Assembly: GCA_020881915.1 (NCBI GenBank)
Contig: JAJFPB010000008.1
Location: 3,100,001-3,164,000 of the forward strand
Direction of reading: 5' to 3'
Source: Paramyrothecium sp. XJ0827
Lineage: Eukaryota; Ascomycota; Sordariomycetes; Hypocreales; Stachybotryaceae
Length of the DNA: 64,000 nt
The position numbers were made by a program, and so were the translations under genes. Under the pieces are notes generated by a model. It was not told where the DNA came from. It was given only the letters and a program-made list of their open reading frames with translations, and made no database searches. Positions 36,842 to 47,893 of this stretch are shown in pieces (position 1 is the stretch's first letter; every line of letters starts with the position of its first letter).

Positions 36842-38300
36842 AGTCGCATGAATGTTTATGAGCCGTCTTTGATCCATTGTGCGCCCGTAGGAATTCTTGG
36901 CTGGTTTAAAATAGGTCGCAAGAGTGTCGTTGAAACAGTACATAGAATTAATAACCAATAATATTGAAGCACTCGATATTGAGCGTATACCCATCCATTA
37001 TGCGAATCTGCCTATTAGTTAAATAACCTCTACATGCTTTCCTATCCATTTGAACATGTGTGACTCCACCGAGCTAGCCGAGGTTTACCATGGCAATTGT
37101 GGCCACGGGTCACTCAGAATTTTGATGGCGGGTTGTTTTCTGAAGGTCCCGTTAGATTCGACCTAACATGGAGGCTGGAATCGCTGGTCATCCGAACGCT
37201 TTCCACTAAAAGCCCTCTCAGCCTCTCGCCATCCTTGATGTGCTGCTCTGAAATCTCATCAAACCAGGCTGCTTTCTGTACATTGGGCGCATATCCCAGC
37301 TCAGGTATCATGTGTACTTTTGCAGTGTATTTTTGCAGGCTGCAGACCTTAGACCAATGTTCTGGTCAAGCTTGGATCCATCATTTGGTCGTCATGAACA
37401 TGAATAACCATTATACAGTCCTTCCCAGTCTGGTCGGCTAGTTTCCCCAGCTGCGTGGTGCTCATGTTATGCCTACTCGCAGCCATGGCCTGCATCCAGA
37501 AGCCGGTCCTCGTGAAGTGTCGTTTTTCGCTTTTATGAACTTATCGGGCCGCAAATCGGGCGTAAGTGTTATCAAGGTGATGGATTGCGCCATAATCTTT
37601 CGGTTCCTTTCATTTCCGGATCAGTCAGGGTAGAAATTCTCTACCCGGGCCTTGGTCGATGGTTGAGCAATTCTTGGCAATCCCTGTGCCGGAGATTCAG
37701 AGTACCTTCTATCCTCACGGTGATTGAGTTAGGGAAAGTACATAAACACACGCCAGTGATGACAAGAAGGAGCCCAACGTAAGTTTCGATAAATGGCCAC
37801 CAATATTATGGAAAAGACAGACTCATGAAACCAGCCGCAAGCTGTTCTTGGCAGTGCTTCATGGACAAGGCCTATGGAGCAACAAGAAATTTTACGACGC
37901 CAGTCAGCCTGAATAAAATTCGGAGAGGCGCGTTTAATTCACACAACCATTCAAAGGGGTGGCAGGTTTACCAAAATGCCAGTACTGATCAGCATTGAAA
38001 TCTTGGCATGTCGCAAACCCGGCCGCAAACCGCAGCCCCGTGACGAAGCAAGTTCATATTTTGAGCCATGATAGGGGAGATGGCGTAGCTTCGGTTTGTC
38101 ACTCCACACTCCCCCACATCAAAGTCAAGGCAGACCTAGGACCAAGGACGGGAATGTGGGGTAGTCTGAGCCCATGGTTAGTAAATCTGATGGATCAAAC
38201 ATACAACTTTCGGAAGTGTGCCTGCTCAGGCGTCGTCTTTCTCTTGGTCTGAACCTGTATCCCAAAAAGAACAGAGCCAGCAGCGTTTGTTAGCTTCAAC
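36842..38300. other. Intergenic, one weak coding hint
   Basis: No gene could be supported. On the minus strand at 37114-37320 a frame reads IPELGYAPNVQKAAWFDEIS and on, which looks protein-like, but I do not recognise it and found no upstream or downstream exons. It may be the last scrap of a decayed gene. Confidence 0.45.
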
Positions 38301-39166
38301 ATGCCTGCTGAAAACTACCAGAACATTTTCCACCGGGCTTCTACGCAAAAAGACGGGACCATTCCCTCGTTTGGAACCCGCGCTAATGACCCGTACGAGT
38401 ACCAACCCGGCTTCAACAACTCGTTTGAGTCTGCGGCAGTTCCCGGTACAATCCCCAGCAGGGCACCCTGGACATCCAGACGGAATTCGGTTTTCTATAC
38501 GTCCAACCCGGCGAAATCTGCGTCATCCAGCGCGGCAGAGGTTCAAGGTGAACGTGCAAGGGCCGACCCCGGGGTACATCCTGGAAATCTGGGGCTCCAA
38601 CTTTGAGCTGCCTGAGCTCGGCCCCTCGGTGCCAATGGGCTGGCAAACGTCCGAGACTTTCTACACCCTGTGGCAGCTTATGAAGTCACCGACAATAGCC
38701 CTTGGACGGTCGTTACAAGCTTGGAGGCAAGTTCTTCCAGAGCAGCCAGCGTCACTGCCCCTTTGACGTCATCGCATGGCACGGCAACTACGTGCCGTAC
38801 AAGTACGCCTTGACAACTTTGTCAACGTGGGGTCGATCTCGGTCGACCATATCGATCATCCATCTTCTGCGTCCTTACGCAAGATCACGAGATCCGAGCG
38901 CCCCACTTGCGGACTTCCTAATTTTCTCCCCTCGATGGGATGTGGCCTCGCACACCTACAGACCTCCTTACTACCATCGCAACTGCGCCTCCGAGCTCAT
39001 GGGGCTCATCTACGGCGACTATACTGGACGCTCGGATGAGTTCCAGCCAGGCAGTGTCTCCTTCGAGTGCGGCTTTGTGCCCGACGGTGTCGCATACGAG
39101 CAGTTTGCCGCCGCGTCCAAGGAGGACCCTCCCATCATGCATAACCCTAACCCAAGATACTACTAG
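38301..39166 (+). pseudogene. Homogentisate 1,2-dioxygenase, internally deleted and truncated
   Basis: The family is clear: [20 protein letters not shown] at the start, then [54 protein letters not shown] and PPYYHRNCASELMGLIYGDY. The active enzyme opens the homogentisate ring in tyrosine/phenylalanine breakdown. Here PGTIPS runs straight into the GTLDIQ segment, so about 110 residues of the family are missing at about 38455. The frame changes several times (near 38460, 38530, 38610 and 38710), and after EDPP only ten residues remain before the stop, so the C-terminus is lost too. No function as a dioxygenase is possible. Confidence 0.88.
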
Positions 39167-39271
39167 GTAGACGAATCTTAAGGAAGGACCGGATAGAAGC
39201 CCCTTTAATCAATAGCAGGCAAATTCATTGCAGCCTGAAGCATGTTGCTGACTTCGGCAGATTTGACTGCA

Positions 39272-39901
39272 TCAAGCCTGATGGCGAATACCCTCCAGCT
39301 CCGTGAGCCAAAAGATCGCAAAGTCCCCGACGCGCTGACGCATAAGGTCAAAATGGGACTGAAGCCAGGCATCGAAATGAGCCAGTGCTGGGACCTGGAC
39401 ACCAAATAGCTGCTGATGCAGTAACTCGGCCTCGCGGGTGATGACGCGGATGTCATTGGCGATGGTGCGATAACGGTCCTGGACATTTGGAATGTTGTGC
39501 CAAAGATAGATGGCCACGTACTGAAGAGATAAGAGCTTAGCACCGGTCGTGTTAGTTGGCTATTGGTTTATTGACACCTACCCTCCTGATTTCTTCTTCG
39601 GCTATTAATGGTTCTGCCAAGGTCTCGTCCGTCGGAGGGCCGTAAACCCAGTCCTCCATTGTCTTGGGCGAGGCGGGCGTCTTTTGAGTAGTCCACAAAT
39701 AGAAGTGATAAGTAAGATAATACCAGCCAATTCCGTGCCTGCATAGTCACACGCTTCTTCTTGCCATTCATATCACCAACTAGAAGAGTCATAACATTCC
39801 AATTGCGTCTGCTGCCGAGCGCTTCCATGATACGTTGCTGGAATGTACCATCGGGGGAGTTCATCCGCCCCATAGCCGTGCCGAAAAGGTTGAAGGGAAT
39901 A
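39272..39901 (-). CDS. Unrecognised protein, 3' part only
   Basis: Three exons join in frame to the stop: 39901-39751, 39680-39582 and 39520-39272, about 166 residues. They read IPFNLFGTAMGRMNSPDGTF at the start, TPASPKTMEDWVYGPPTDET in the middle and FAIFWLTELEGIRHQA at the end. Splice signals and phases agree, and no stop interrupts, so this was or is a real gene. I do not recognise the family. The first exon opens in phase 1 after a good acceptor, so at least one 5' exon is required, but nothing convincing lies between 39902 and the end of the HET relic at 40097. It may be truncated at its 5' side. Confidence 0.55.
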
Positions 39902-40096
39902 CTATGCGCTGGCCATTATGGACAAAGTAAGCTGTGTTAGCAAAGGGCTAAGAAGACTGCCTGATACGCGATAGCAGGCAAGACCTAGACTGTAGAGAAG
40001 ATGCAGTCACCAGTGAGGATAGAGCACAGTGTAGAATGACTTCTGGGGAGAATCATATCAGAACGTATCGCCGGCCATTGCTAGGGTCTTGCTTTG

Positions 40097-42259
40097 CTAC
40101 ATTATTTTGACCCTTGCGTGGGGTACAGCATCAAACAGTGGCTCTTCTATAGGGGATGTGACGCCAACCCGTTTGAATGTCCCGGGCTCAGCCCCTTCCC
40201 TCAGAATGATAGCATGTATGTGGCCCGAGGCAGTCCCGTCCCATTCTGCTGTGCGAAACAACTCGAATAAATGGACTTTATCCACAGTGCCGTTTGCGAA
40301 ATATTCGTCATCATCTTGAGTGTCAAATTCCAGAAGCGTGGAATTTTTTTCCGCCCAGAAAACCAAGTTGCTACCGAAATGCTAGGAGATCCGGTTTTGG
40401 TGCCACTTCCTAACCTGGCAGATATGAGCTTGCCCTGGAAGACTATGTAGCCACCTTGGAGAACTTCCCCGTATGGGTTCCCACCTTTGGCTTCGCATTC
40501 GACCTCGATTTTTTTGCTGACTCAGGTCATGAAACATTGCCACGGGAAGCTAACCGGCCCGATGCGAGATGCCCAGGAAAACGACGGCGCAGTAGCTTCC
40601 GACGGTCGATAACATATGCCTTCGTCTCTCACGGAAGTCCAGCCAAGCAGGTAGTGGATGTCAAGTTCCCAGAGGCCGGCAAAATAGCGGCCAGGACGGT
40701 ATGTAAGCAATAGAGTGGCAATGCCGGAGAGTGCTGGTAGAATGTCGCTTTGAAAGGTGAGTCAAGAGAGCAGTAGTCGGACACGATGTTGGCCCACATC
40801 TGGCCAAAGTCGATTGAATTTTCCTGGTCATCTGTAAGGTCGGAGGAAATTTCATAGAGTCTGCGGATAAGACTATTATTATTGCTCTGCAGAAGGTTTT
40901 CTGTCGCATTGGAGTCTCTCCTTGGTGTTGAGCTTGGTTCTTCATCGATTTCTGAATGCGTGTCAAAGCGTCTCCGCTCTTGCTCGTTAAACGCACCGAT
41001 CTGGAGGCTCTCGCTGGTGGTCGTTCCGTAATACGCATGGTCCATACGTCTCCCACGCCTCCACACGCTGCCGGCACTACATTCGCACCGAAACTCGGTC
41101 CGACATTGAAAGAGTAACTCGTCACGAGTAAAGTGAAGGGTTCGTGGAGCCAGTAGGCGCTCCTGGAAGCACCATCCTCTGCTAAAGAGTGGCAGCTCGT
41201 CCAAGGGAATAGGCACTCCCCCTCGCCATGAGCTGTGGCCCCTAGTCTCTCACATATATGACCAATGGATCTCCTTGGTGCATACCAGACACAACTAACT
41301 TACTGTCGTTCCGGGTCTGCAGGAACCCCTCGTCGCAACTAGAGGCTCGAGTAGCTGCGATGGCGAGATGGCATTCACCAAATATGCCCGCCATCTTTGC
41401 CGACTCTTCTTCCCAGTCTTTCTCATCATCCTGGAGGATACACAATGAGTCGATCCAAATATAGCGGATGCCTAGCCATCTTGTGACTCGAATCGCGTCC
41501 TTGAAAGACTACGGCAGCGCCTCCCACGGTATTGAGCGCCTCATGGAAGCTTCGTTGATCGTTGTGGTTTTGAGAGGTGTCTTCTCGAGTCCCCAACAAT
41601 GGCTGAGCACCAAATAACGGAGGCTTTCGGTATGTGTAATAAGTTTAACTAAAGTATGCTCCTCGTCACAGACCTCCATGAGCCTCTTCGGCAACATGTT
41701 AACGAAGGTGGAGCGGCAGTCCTGATGCTCGTCACAGGACTTCAGCCACTTATTCAGCATATCTAATGCAGAACTAGACATTGGGTCTTGCTCGATGTGT
41801 CGCAGCGTTGGTATTCCTTTGATAGGACAAGGCCATTCTAACACGTTAGTTGTAACAACGGGTATGGGGGTGTCCGGTAGTCATTCCTAGTGGAGAGTAC
41901 CATGTCGCCTTGAAAAAACGCCGAGAATTCCAGTAGCTGAGATATTGATTGGGTGGAAAGGGTTCGGGAAGCTCGTATCCATGGGTCTCAAGCACTTCGG
42001 AATTCTCGTTCCAGGCTTCGACTTTGACGATCTGAATGACCAACTTACCCTGAGGAAGTGAACTCCAGGTGCTCGAACGACTCTTAGCCGAGTTACAGAT
42101 GAGGGTACAAATTATGCACCCATTTGCCGCACTATCTGCAAAGACAGGGAAAAGTGCGCTGACTATGGCCGTCTGAATGGGAGATTCGCGACGAAGATGA
42201 CCGCACGTGTCGCACGACGCATCTAAGTCGTCTAATGAGGGCGCAAGGACCAGTGACAT
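40097..42259 (-). pseudogene. HET-domain protein gene with stops and a frameshift
   Basis: The HET domain is recognisable: LRYLVLSHCWG at about 41620, PWEALP followed by SFKDAIRVTRWLGIRYIWID, MAGIFGECHLAIAATRA, then FSRGWCFQERLLAPRTLHFT at about 41190. HET proteins drive cell death between incompatible individuals. The probable start MSLVLAPSLDDLD is at 42259, with CDTCGHLRRE next. A TAG lies in the reading frame at 41509-41511, a TAG with a frame change at about 41242, and a TGA at 40522-40524 inside otherwise continuous homology (VSKKIEVECEAKGGNPYGEV follows). The C-terminal tail reaches 40097. Some breaks might be introns I failed to place, but the 41509 stop has no splice sites around it. 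Confidence 0.78.
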
Positions 42260-42289
42260 ACTCGAATGATAGACAGTAATACTATTCAC

Positions 42290-43278
42290 GTAATGGACTA
42301 AAAAAGGGAAGAGAATATATGGCAGAGGGGTTCACTTCACGGTCAAATAGTCGTGGATGCTAATACGAAATATGAAATACGAAATACGAAATCCTGATTC
42401 ATTGATTGCGTGCAACCACGTGATATAATTAATGTCACGTTCCGCACTAATATTATAACTAAGCCTACGGATTAATTATAACTTGCTCTATCCTTAATGG
42501 CTATTATATATAGAAAAACTAAATCTCTAGTGCCCTTTACTAAATATACTAAAGAATTATATTCATCCGGTTCATCCTCCTGGGTACTAAGGATAAAAGA
42601 CCTATCATTACTACTATTACTGAGGTCACGTAATGGGTTATATAATCAGTTTAATTGCCACGGCGGCTTACATGGACCTACAATACATATTATTGCACGA
42701 TAAGAACTTCGTTTGTCTTCACGGTCACGAGCAGGATTGAGCAGAATAACTGATCTTTCAGGGTATCTTATATCTAGATCACTGCGAGGGAGGTTCAAAT
42801 TACTAGATCATTTAGTTAGCTTCTAGAATTAGGTTTTAAAAACTTAAATTAAATAAAAGATAGAAGATAATTCTACCTAATGCCTGGTCTAAATTCCTTC
42901 CTTTAAAGTAGTCCTTATAAATTACTTTACTAGCTATAGGGTAGCTAGTAAAACTAAAGATTAAAAATCCCAGCCTAATATAGTATAAGTGGATTTTTAT
43001 ATTCTTTAAGTAATTTAATTTGGACTAAAATTAATTAAGTTATAGTATAATTATAATAGTAAGTTTATTTAGGTATATTATACTCTACCTGCTAGTTTGG
43101 GGGGTCGTACTGGTTTAGTACGTAGTCACACTAAGTAATAGTTTAATATATCCTACATTACTAATTAAGTCCTGGCTATTCTGGGCATTACATACAAGCC
43201 TTAATAGAGCATTGTATTTCTCTTTCACGCAATAAAGGGACAATCTGACCGCCAAATAAGTAACATATCCGGGTACGC
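42290..43278. other. Intergenic, AT-rich, no gene seen
   Basis: The stretch includes a short run of a 10-base unit (tacgaaatac type) at 42360-42390 and AT-rich DNA from about 42430 to 43080 that may be an old transposon remnant. No domain was recognised. Confidence 0.5.
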
Positions 43279-45978
43279 TCAAGCCCCAATTACCTCTTGT
43301 TCTTTAAGCTCTCCACGGTTATCAGCCATCGTTTTCAGAAACTGGTCCCGTCTCTAGTCCACAGCGTTAGCATCTTAAAATACACACTTCTCCAGACAGA
43401 GGACTCCGGATTTCTTACCTTGTTCGCGAGTAGCTTCACCTGCCTCCTGGCCTCTTTAGCCTTTTTACCAACTTCTAGAATTCTTCCAGCGCGCTCCGCC
43501 TCGCTGATGACCTTCGCCTCAGGCAGGCTGAGCCGTTCGATCTCGTAAATGCCGGGGATAATGTGCCGCTTCGAGACCTCGACGTAAGTATTGGCCATGG
43601 TCTGCGCCACGAGGAACCGGCCCTTGATGTCCAGCGACTTGATGCGAAGAAGCTATTATAATGAAACAAAATCAGATTTTATAAGGAAAGAAATTGTTGA
43701 AAGGAGGGGGAGGGAACTAACGTCGAGATTACTCGGCACCTTCTTCTGTTTCTTCTCGTTCTTACTATCCTTTGCCTTCTTAAATTGCTGCGATACAGTC
43801 GCAGCACGATTAGTGAATTCCATGATGCGGAAGGTGTCGATGTGCTCGACGTACTTCTCCATCGTCGTGAAGAAGTCAGCCAGGTCGCGCAACTTCTTAC
43901 AGAATTCCTGCAGATGCGTTACACATTCACCGACGACCTGCTTGGCCTGGGTCGCCGTGATCTTGGACTGGAGCAGGGAGTGCAGCTTGAGCTCCATCTC
44001 GTTGGCGTGCTCCGCCGCCCGGAGCTCTTCCTCGAGGCGCTGGTTGAGTCGGGTCTCCGAGTCAAACAGCGCTTGCTGGGAGACTCGATAGCGGTCGTAA
44101 CGCAGTTCCATGGGAGACATTTCTGGCCAAAGAAGGTTAGCTTATTATACGGTACGGGCACTCTTCTTGGGACGCTTCATCTTACTTGTCTTTCTGATGC
44201 GGTTTTCTTTTCTCTAACATCGCTGTCAGTAACGAAACTTACGCAAGCGAACAATAAAAAAATTGTTCAATTCTTGTTTGTTACCTCTCTCTTTGCCTTT
44301 TCCTCCAGTTTAGATTTTTCGATACCTTCGCCTACTATGTCGAGTAATTTAATGCTTACGCTGCCAATCTGCGCTCTCCAGGTCTCCGAATGTGCTGAAA
44401 CAACATGTTCAGTATCTTGGCCGGCCGTCTGTTGTTTGCGAGCCATGTCTCTAATTGTTAAGGCAACCTATCCTTGTTAGCCTGTGGTCTGTTAAATTGA
44501 TAGAATAAGTAGACTGGTCTTACCGTCTCTGCCGGCTGGACTGAGTGGCGTACTTGCGAGATCACTGGTGTATGCTCTTTTTGGAAACGTCTCAAGGCGC
44601 TGTGAATGGAATCAATAATAAACACGACGTTGTCTTTTGGGTCCGCCATTCCAGACAGTGCCTGCCAGCTTATTCCAGCTACTTCGCCACCGATCAGGAG
44701 CTGCTTGAATCGCAAGACAATTCCAGAGAGTATGTCAGCGAGAGCATACCCGGCGTCCTGGCGACCAACAGAGTCCAGCGGATCCGGAGTGTAGTAGGAA
44801 TCTTGGCTTTTCTTAGATTCTTTACCTCCCCATCCAAATGAAAGATTAAATGAATCTCCAAACGGGTTCAAGATGCCTTTGGCACCGGCGATGAGGGCCT
44901 CGCCAGCTTTCATACCCAGATCAGAGATACCGCCTACACAATATGATCAGTGGATGCTTTGGAATTGTCATCAGGCTAAGTGGATCAGACCTCGGTCACG
45001 CGACTTTTTGGCATGACTGAACTCCTCTTGTCGTCCAGCGAGTTGGCGACGATACTCGGCTATCTGACTCCCAACCTTCGACAACTGCGCCTTCTCGCGC
45101 TCAACGGCGAACTTTTGCATCTGAACATCGCCCTCAAGGTTACAGGCATTCTTGTCAATCTCCTCTGTCATAGAGTTAGGAGCGAACGAGTTTGTAAGGA
45201 CTTATCTTCCCATACCATGTTGATCAACGCAGGCCTTGTAAATTTGCTCTGCGAATTTAGTCCATGCTTCAAACTCCTTCTGAATCTCTACAGTGTCATT
45301 GTGACACTCTTTGGAGGCGCGTTTGAGAGTCTGGAGCTGGTTAGGGAGGTCCAGCTCGGCCAGATCCTCGTCCTCAAGCGCTTCGAGTATACTGTCGATC
45401 TACGATTGCAAGAGTGAGTACACCCATGATGCCAGATCATTCCACAAGGGCGCGACATACCGTTCCACCGGGCTCACAGACGGCTTGGGCGATAAGAGAA
45501 ATTTTACTCATGCTGGCCTCTGTCTCGCGAAATGCCCGGCGACCAATGTCAGAACAGTGAACAAGATTTGCCCTCAACGACTCATAGCTATGGCGAGAAG
45601 GATGGTATGTTAGGTTTGTGATCTGCTTTTCATTGTCCAGTTTCACACTCACGGCAGTCCGTAACTCTTCAACACCACCAAAGACGACGCCATGGGGTCG
45701 GACGCCACGACGAAGCATTGGCCGAGTCGGGCCATCGCGTCTGGGGCTGCACTGAGGATATTTCCCCAGTCCGTCGCCCCAACTGTGAGCATCTCTTTGG
45801 CAACGGAGTTCACGAACAACTCCGACCCAGCTTTGGCACGCACGACCTTAATGAGCTCTTCATTGACAAGTTGGTCCTCAGGGCCATGTTGCGCAGCCGC
45901 TTCTCCATTCTCGTCGATGAGGCTCAGGTCTTCGACGTCCTCACCAAGGTTGCTGATGTCTTCGACAAAATCATCCAT
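43279..45978 (-). CDS. Large helical coiled-coil protein, 709 residues, divergent partner A
   Basis: Ten exons (45978-45653, 45587-45461, 45399-45216, 45164-44991, 44933-44524, 44467-44285, 44213-44186, 44122-43722, 43652-43419, 43341-43279) join without a frame break; one is only 28 bases. The start MDDFVEDISNLGEDVEDLSL is acidic. The protein is predicted almost wholly helical, with heptad-like stretches around residues 213-270 and 480-610. In between, at about residues 271-305, is a glycine-rich, moderately hydrophobic segment (KAGEALIAGAKGILNPFG). There is no signal peptide. I do not recognise a named family with certainty; the layout recalls large alpha-helical pore-forming proteins. It is transcribed away from the gene at 46722 across a shared 743-base promoter. 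No defects seen, in contrast to its neighbours. Confidence 0.78.
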
Positions 45979-46721
45979 TCTGGCGCAGCTGGATATTTGG
46001 TTACGACAAAAGCTGTTAAAAAATGGTGGGCAATACTGAGTCTCGATGAAGCAAGGCAAGGTACCATCCACGACCATGCAAGCAAGGCTTGCTATTCTCA
46101 CATATAAAGCCATGATTCTTCGACCTGTTATAAAACGTGCTTCATGCGGCTGTGTCAGGTGGGATCAGGCGCGGGCCCTAGAAGCCGTTCGATTAAGGCA
46201 TGACGACACCAAACACTGCCGCAAAGGAAAAAAACCAAAAGGCGCTATTGTTTGCGGCTGAATGCAATAAACCTTCCATGATGTTATGGTCAACACTGGT
46301 GGCATTCTCGGCCAGTGGAGAGGATCAAATGATAGTGGCTTGTAGCTGGCTTGGTCTCGACCAGCCATGGCATCATTTTGTCTTCGTCTACTTATGACCC
46401 GGGGTTTGGTGAAATCGCCAGCATACCGCCATCGTCTATCCTGGAAATGTGGCAATGACAGAAGCCACCCACAAGAAAACGGCGGTATTCGGTGCCCGGC
46501 AAAATGTCGGTTGGAGGGTCTGAATTGCTGCCCGAGGGTGGTAGTCACTACTCGACACCATAGTGCTCGGGTGATATAAACCAACCGAGTATGTTTCTGC
46601 GACGCGATCAACAATCTTCCGTCGCTTTCTCATGAATGTTGTATATTTCTTCGGCGATCCCCTCTGAGTTAGTCCTGTGACAATCCGTATCCTAAGGTCT
46701 ACCTCCGCAAGCCAGATCAAC
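45979..46721. promoter_or_regulatory. Shared divergent promoter of the helical pair
   Basis: This 743-base stretch lies between the starts of two opposed genes. TATA-like sequences are present near each side: catataaag at about 46100 for the left gene region and gatataaac at about 46573, some 150 bases before the right start. No long coding frame with protein-like content is supported. The arrangement suggests coordinated expression. Confidence 0.5.
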
Positions 46722-47893
46722 ATGGGGCTCGAGCACGACGTCAAGACTATCCAGAAAGAATTTGCCGAGCTCAAAGCATGCCTAGAACGGTTCGAAAACG
46801 ACTCCAAGGAGACAATCAAATCCGATCATGCTTCCATGCTCGGTAGCCTCAAAAAGAGCGTCGATTCGGTCGAACAGACAGCTCGCTATCTCGAGAGCGA
46901 CCAAACCGCGCTGACAACTTACACCGCCAATAGCACAAGCACCGGTACTGCAGTTAAGAAGCACTTGAAGCATATGGATACCAACTTGAAGCGGCTGCAA
47001 ACCTCGGCAGCCGTAGGCCTTGACCATGCCGAGGCCATCAAGAAGGACTTCGACTGCATATACGACGAGTTGGCAAACATTCGCGCCAAGTTGAAGGTCC
47101 TGATGGACCGCAGTTGCGCCGCTCTTGGATCGGCAAAAGAGATGCTGGAGAAGAAGGGGGAAGACGTCGTGGAGGCAAAGGCTAGCCAATCTGCGTCTCG
47201 CACTGAGCTGACAGAACTTGAGGCTAGGATGTCGGAGGAGAGAAATGTGCGCAATGATATGCGACTAGTGAGTTCCCTTCTATCGCCAAGAACCACGGAA
47301 TAGTGGCTAAAGCTTTCACAAGGCCCGAGTCGCAGCGTGGGGGGCTGGTATCTTCTTCCCACCTATTTTGCCCGCTGCTGCTGCCATGGAAGCTGTCGCA
47401 CTGTAGGCCATCCTTCGAAACACTCATGCAGAATCTTCATAAAATCGCTGACAATCTCGAAAGTGGCCTTCGTAGAGACCGTGAAAGGTTGCAGGACCGG
47501 ATCAACTTGGCCAACTCAAGATGCTCTTCGCTGGCCTTCGAACTCGAGGCTATCGAAAGCCAGTACAGGGCTCTGGAACAGACTGTATCGGAGGCTCGCA
47601 GTCTTTGCTGTTGCATAGAATACATGGAGCCGGACGTCGAGGGGATCAGAAAATTAATCCAGCAACGACTCGAGGAGTATCAGTCGCTAAAGCAACAAAC
47701 CGACGACTTCACGTCCTGGACCCGAGATCTGAGCCAGACCACCCGGACTATGACCATCATGGGGTCGTCATCGCAAGTGGCGCTGCTGAAGACGACAAAG
47801 AAAATCGTGGACTCTCTGCTTGATGTTCAGGATGATGATATGAAGGCCATCTGCGGCGGTTTGCGCGATGCTTCTAGACTGCTTGGAAGATAA
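46722..47893 (+). CDS. Helical coiled-coil protein with central hydrophobic segment, divergent partner B
   Basis: Exon 1 (46722-47267) starts MGLEHDVKTIQKEFAELK and codes 182 residues of continuous helix with heptad character. The last exon (47432-47893) begins NLHKIADNLESGLRRD and is again long helix, ending LRDASRLLGR. Between them a 72-base stretch, 47323-47394, is open in phase and encodes a hydrophobic peptide (AAWGAGIFFPPILPAAAAME). With it the protein is about 359 residues; if spliced out it is about 335. The first intron (47268-47322) has good signals; the second (47395-47431) would be only 37 bases with a weak donor, so the join is uncertain. Two helical halves around a short hydrophobic hairpin is the layout of XaxB/YaxB-type pore-former subunits. 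No signal peptide. Family not confirmed. Confidence 0.72.

Noticed and set aside
37114..37320. Minus-strand protein-like frame (GYAPNVQKAAWFDE)
   Set aside because: Too short and isolated to call a gene; not recognised.
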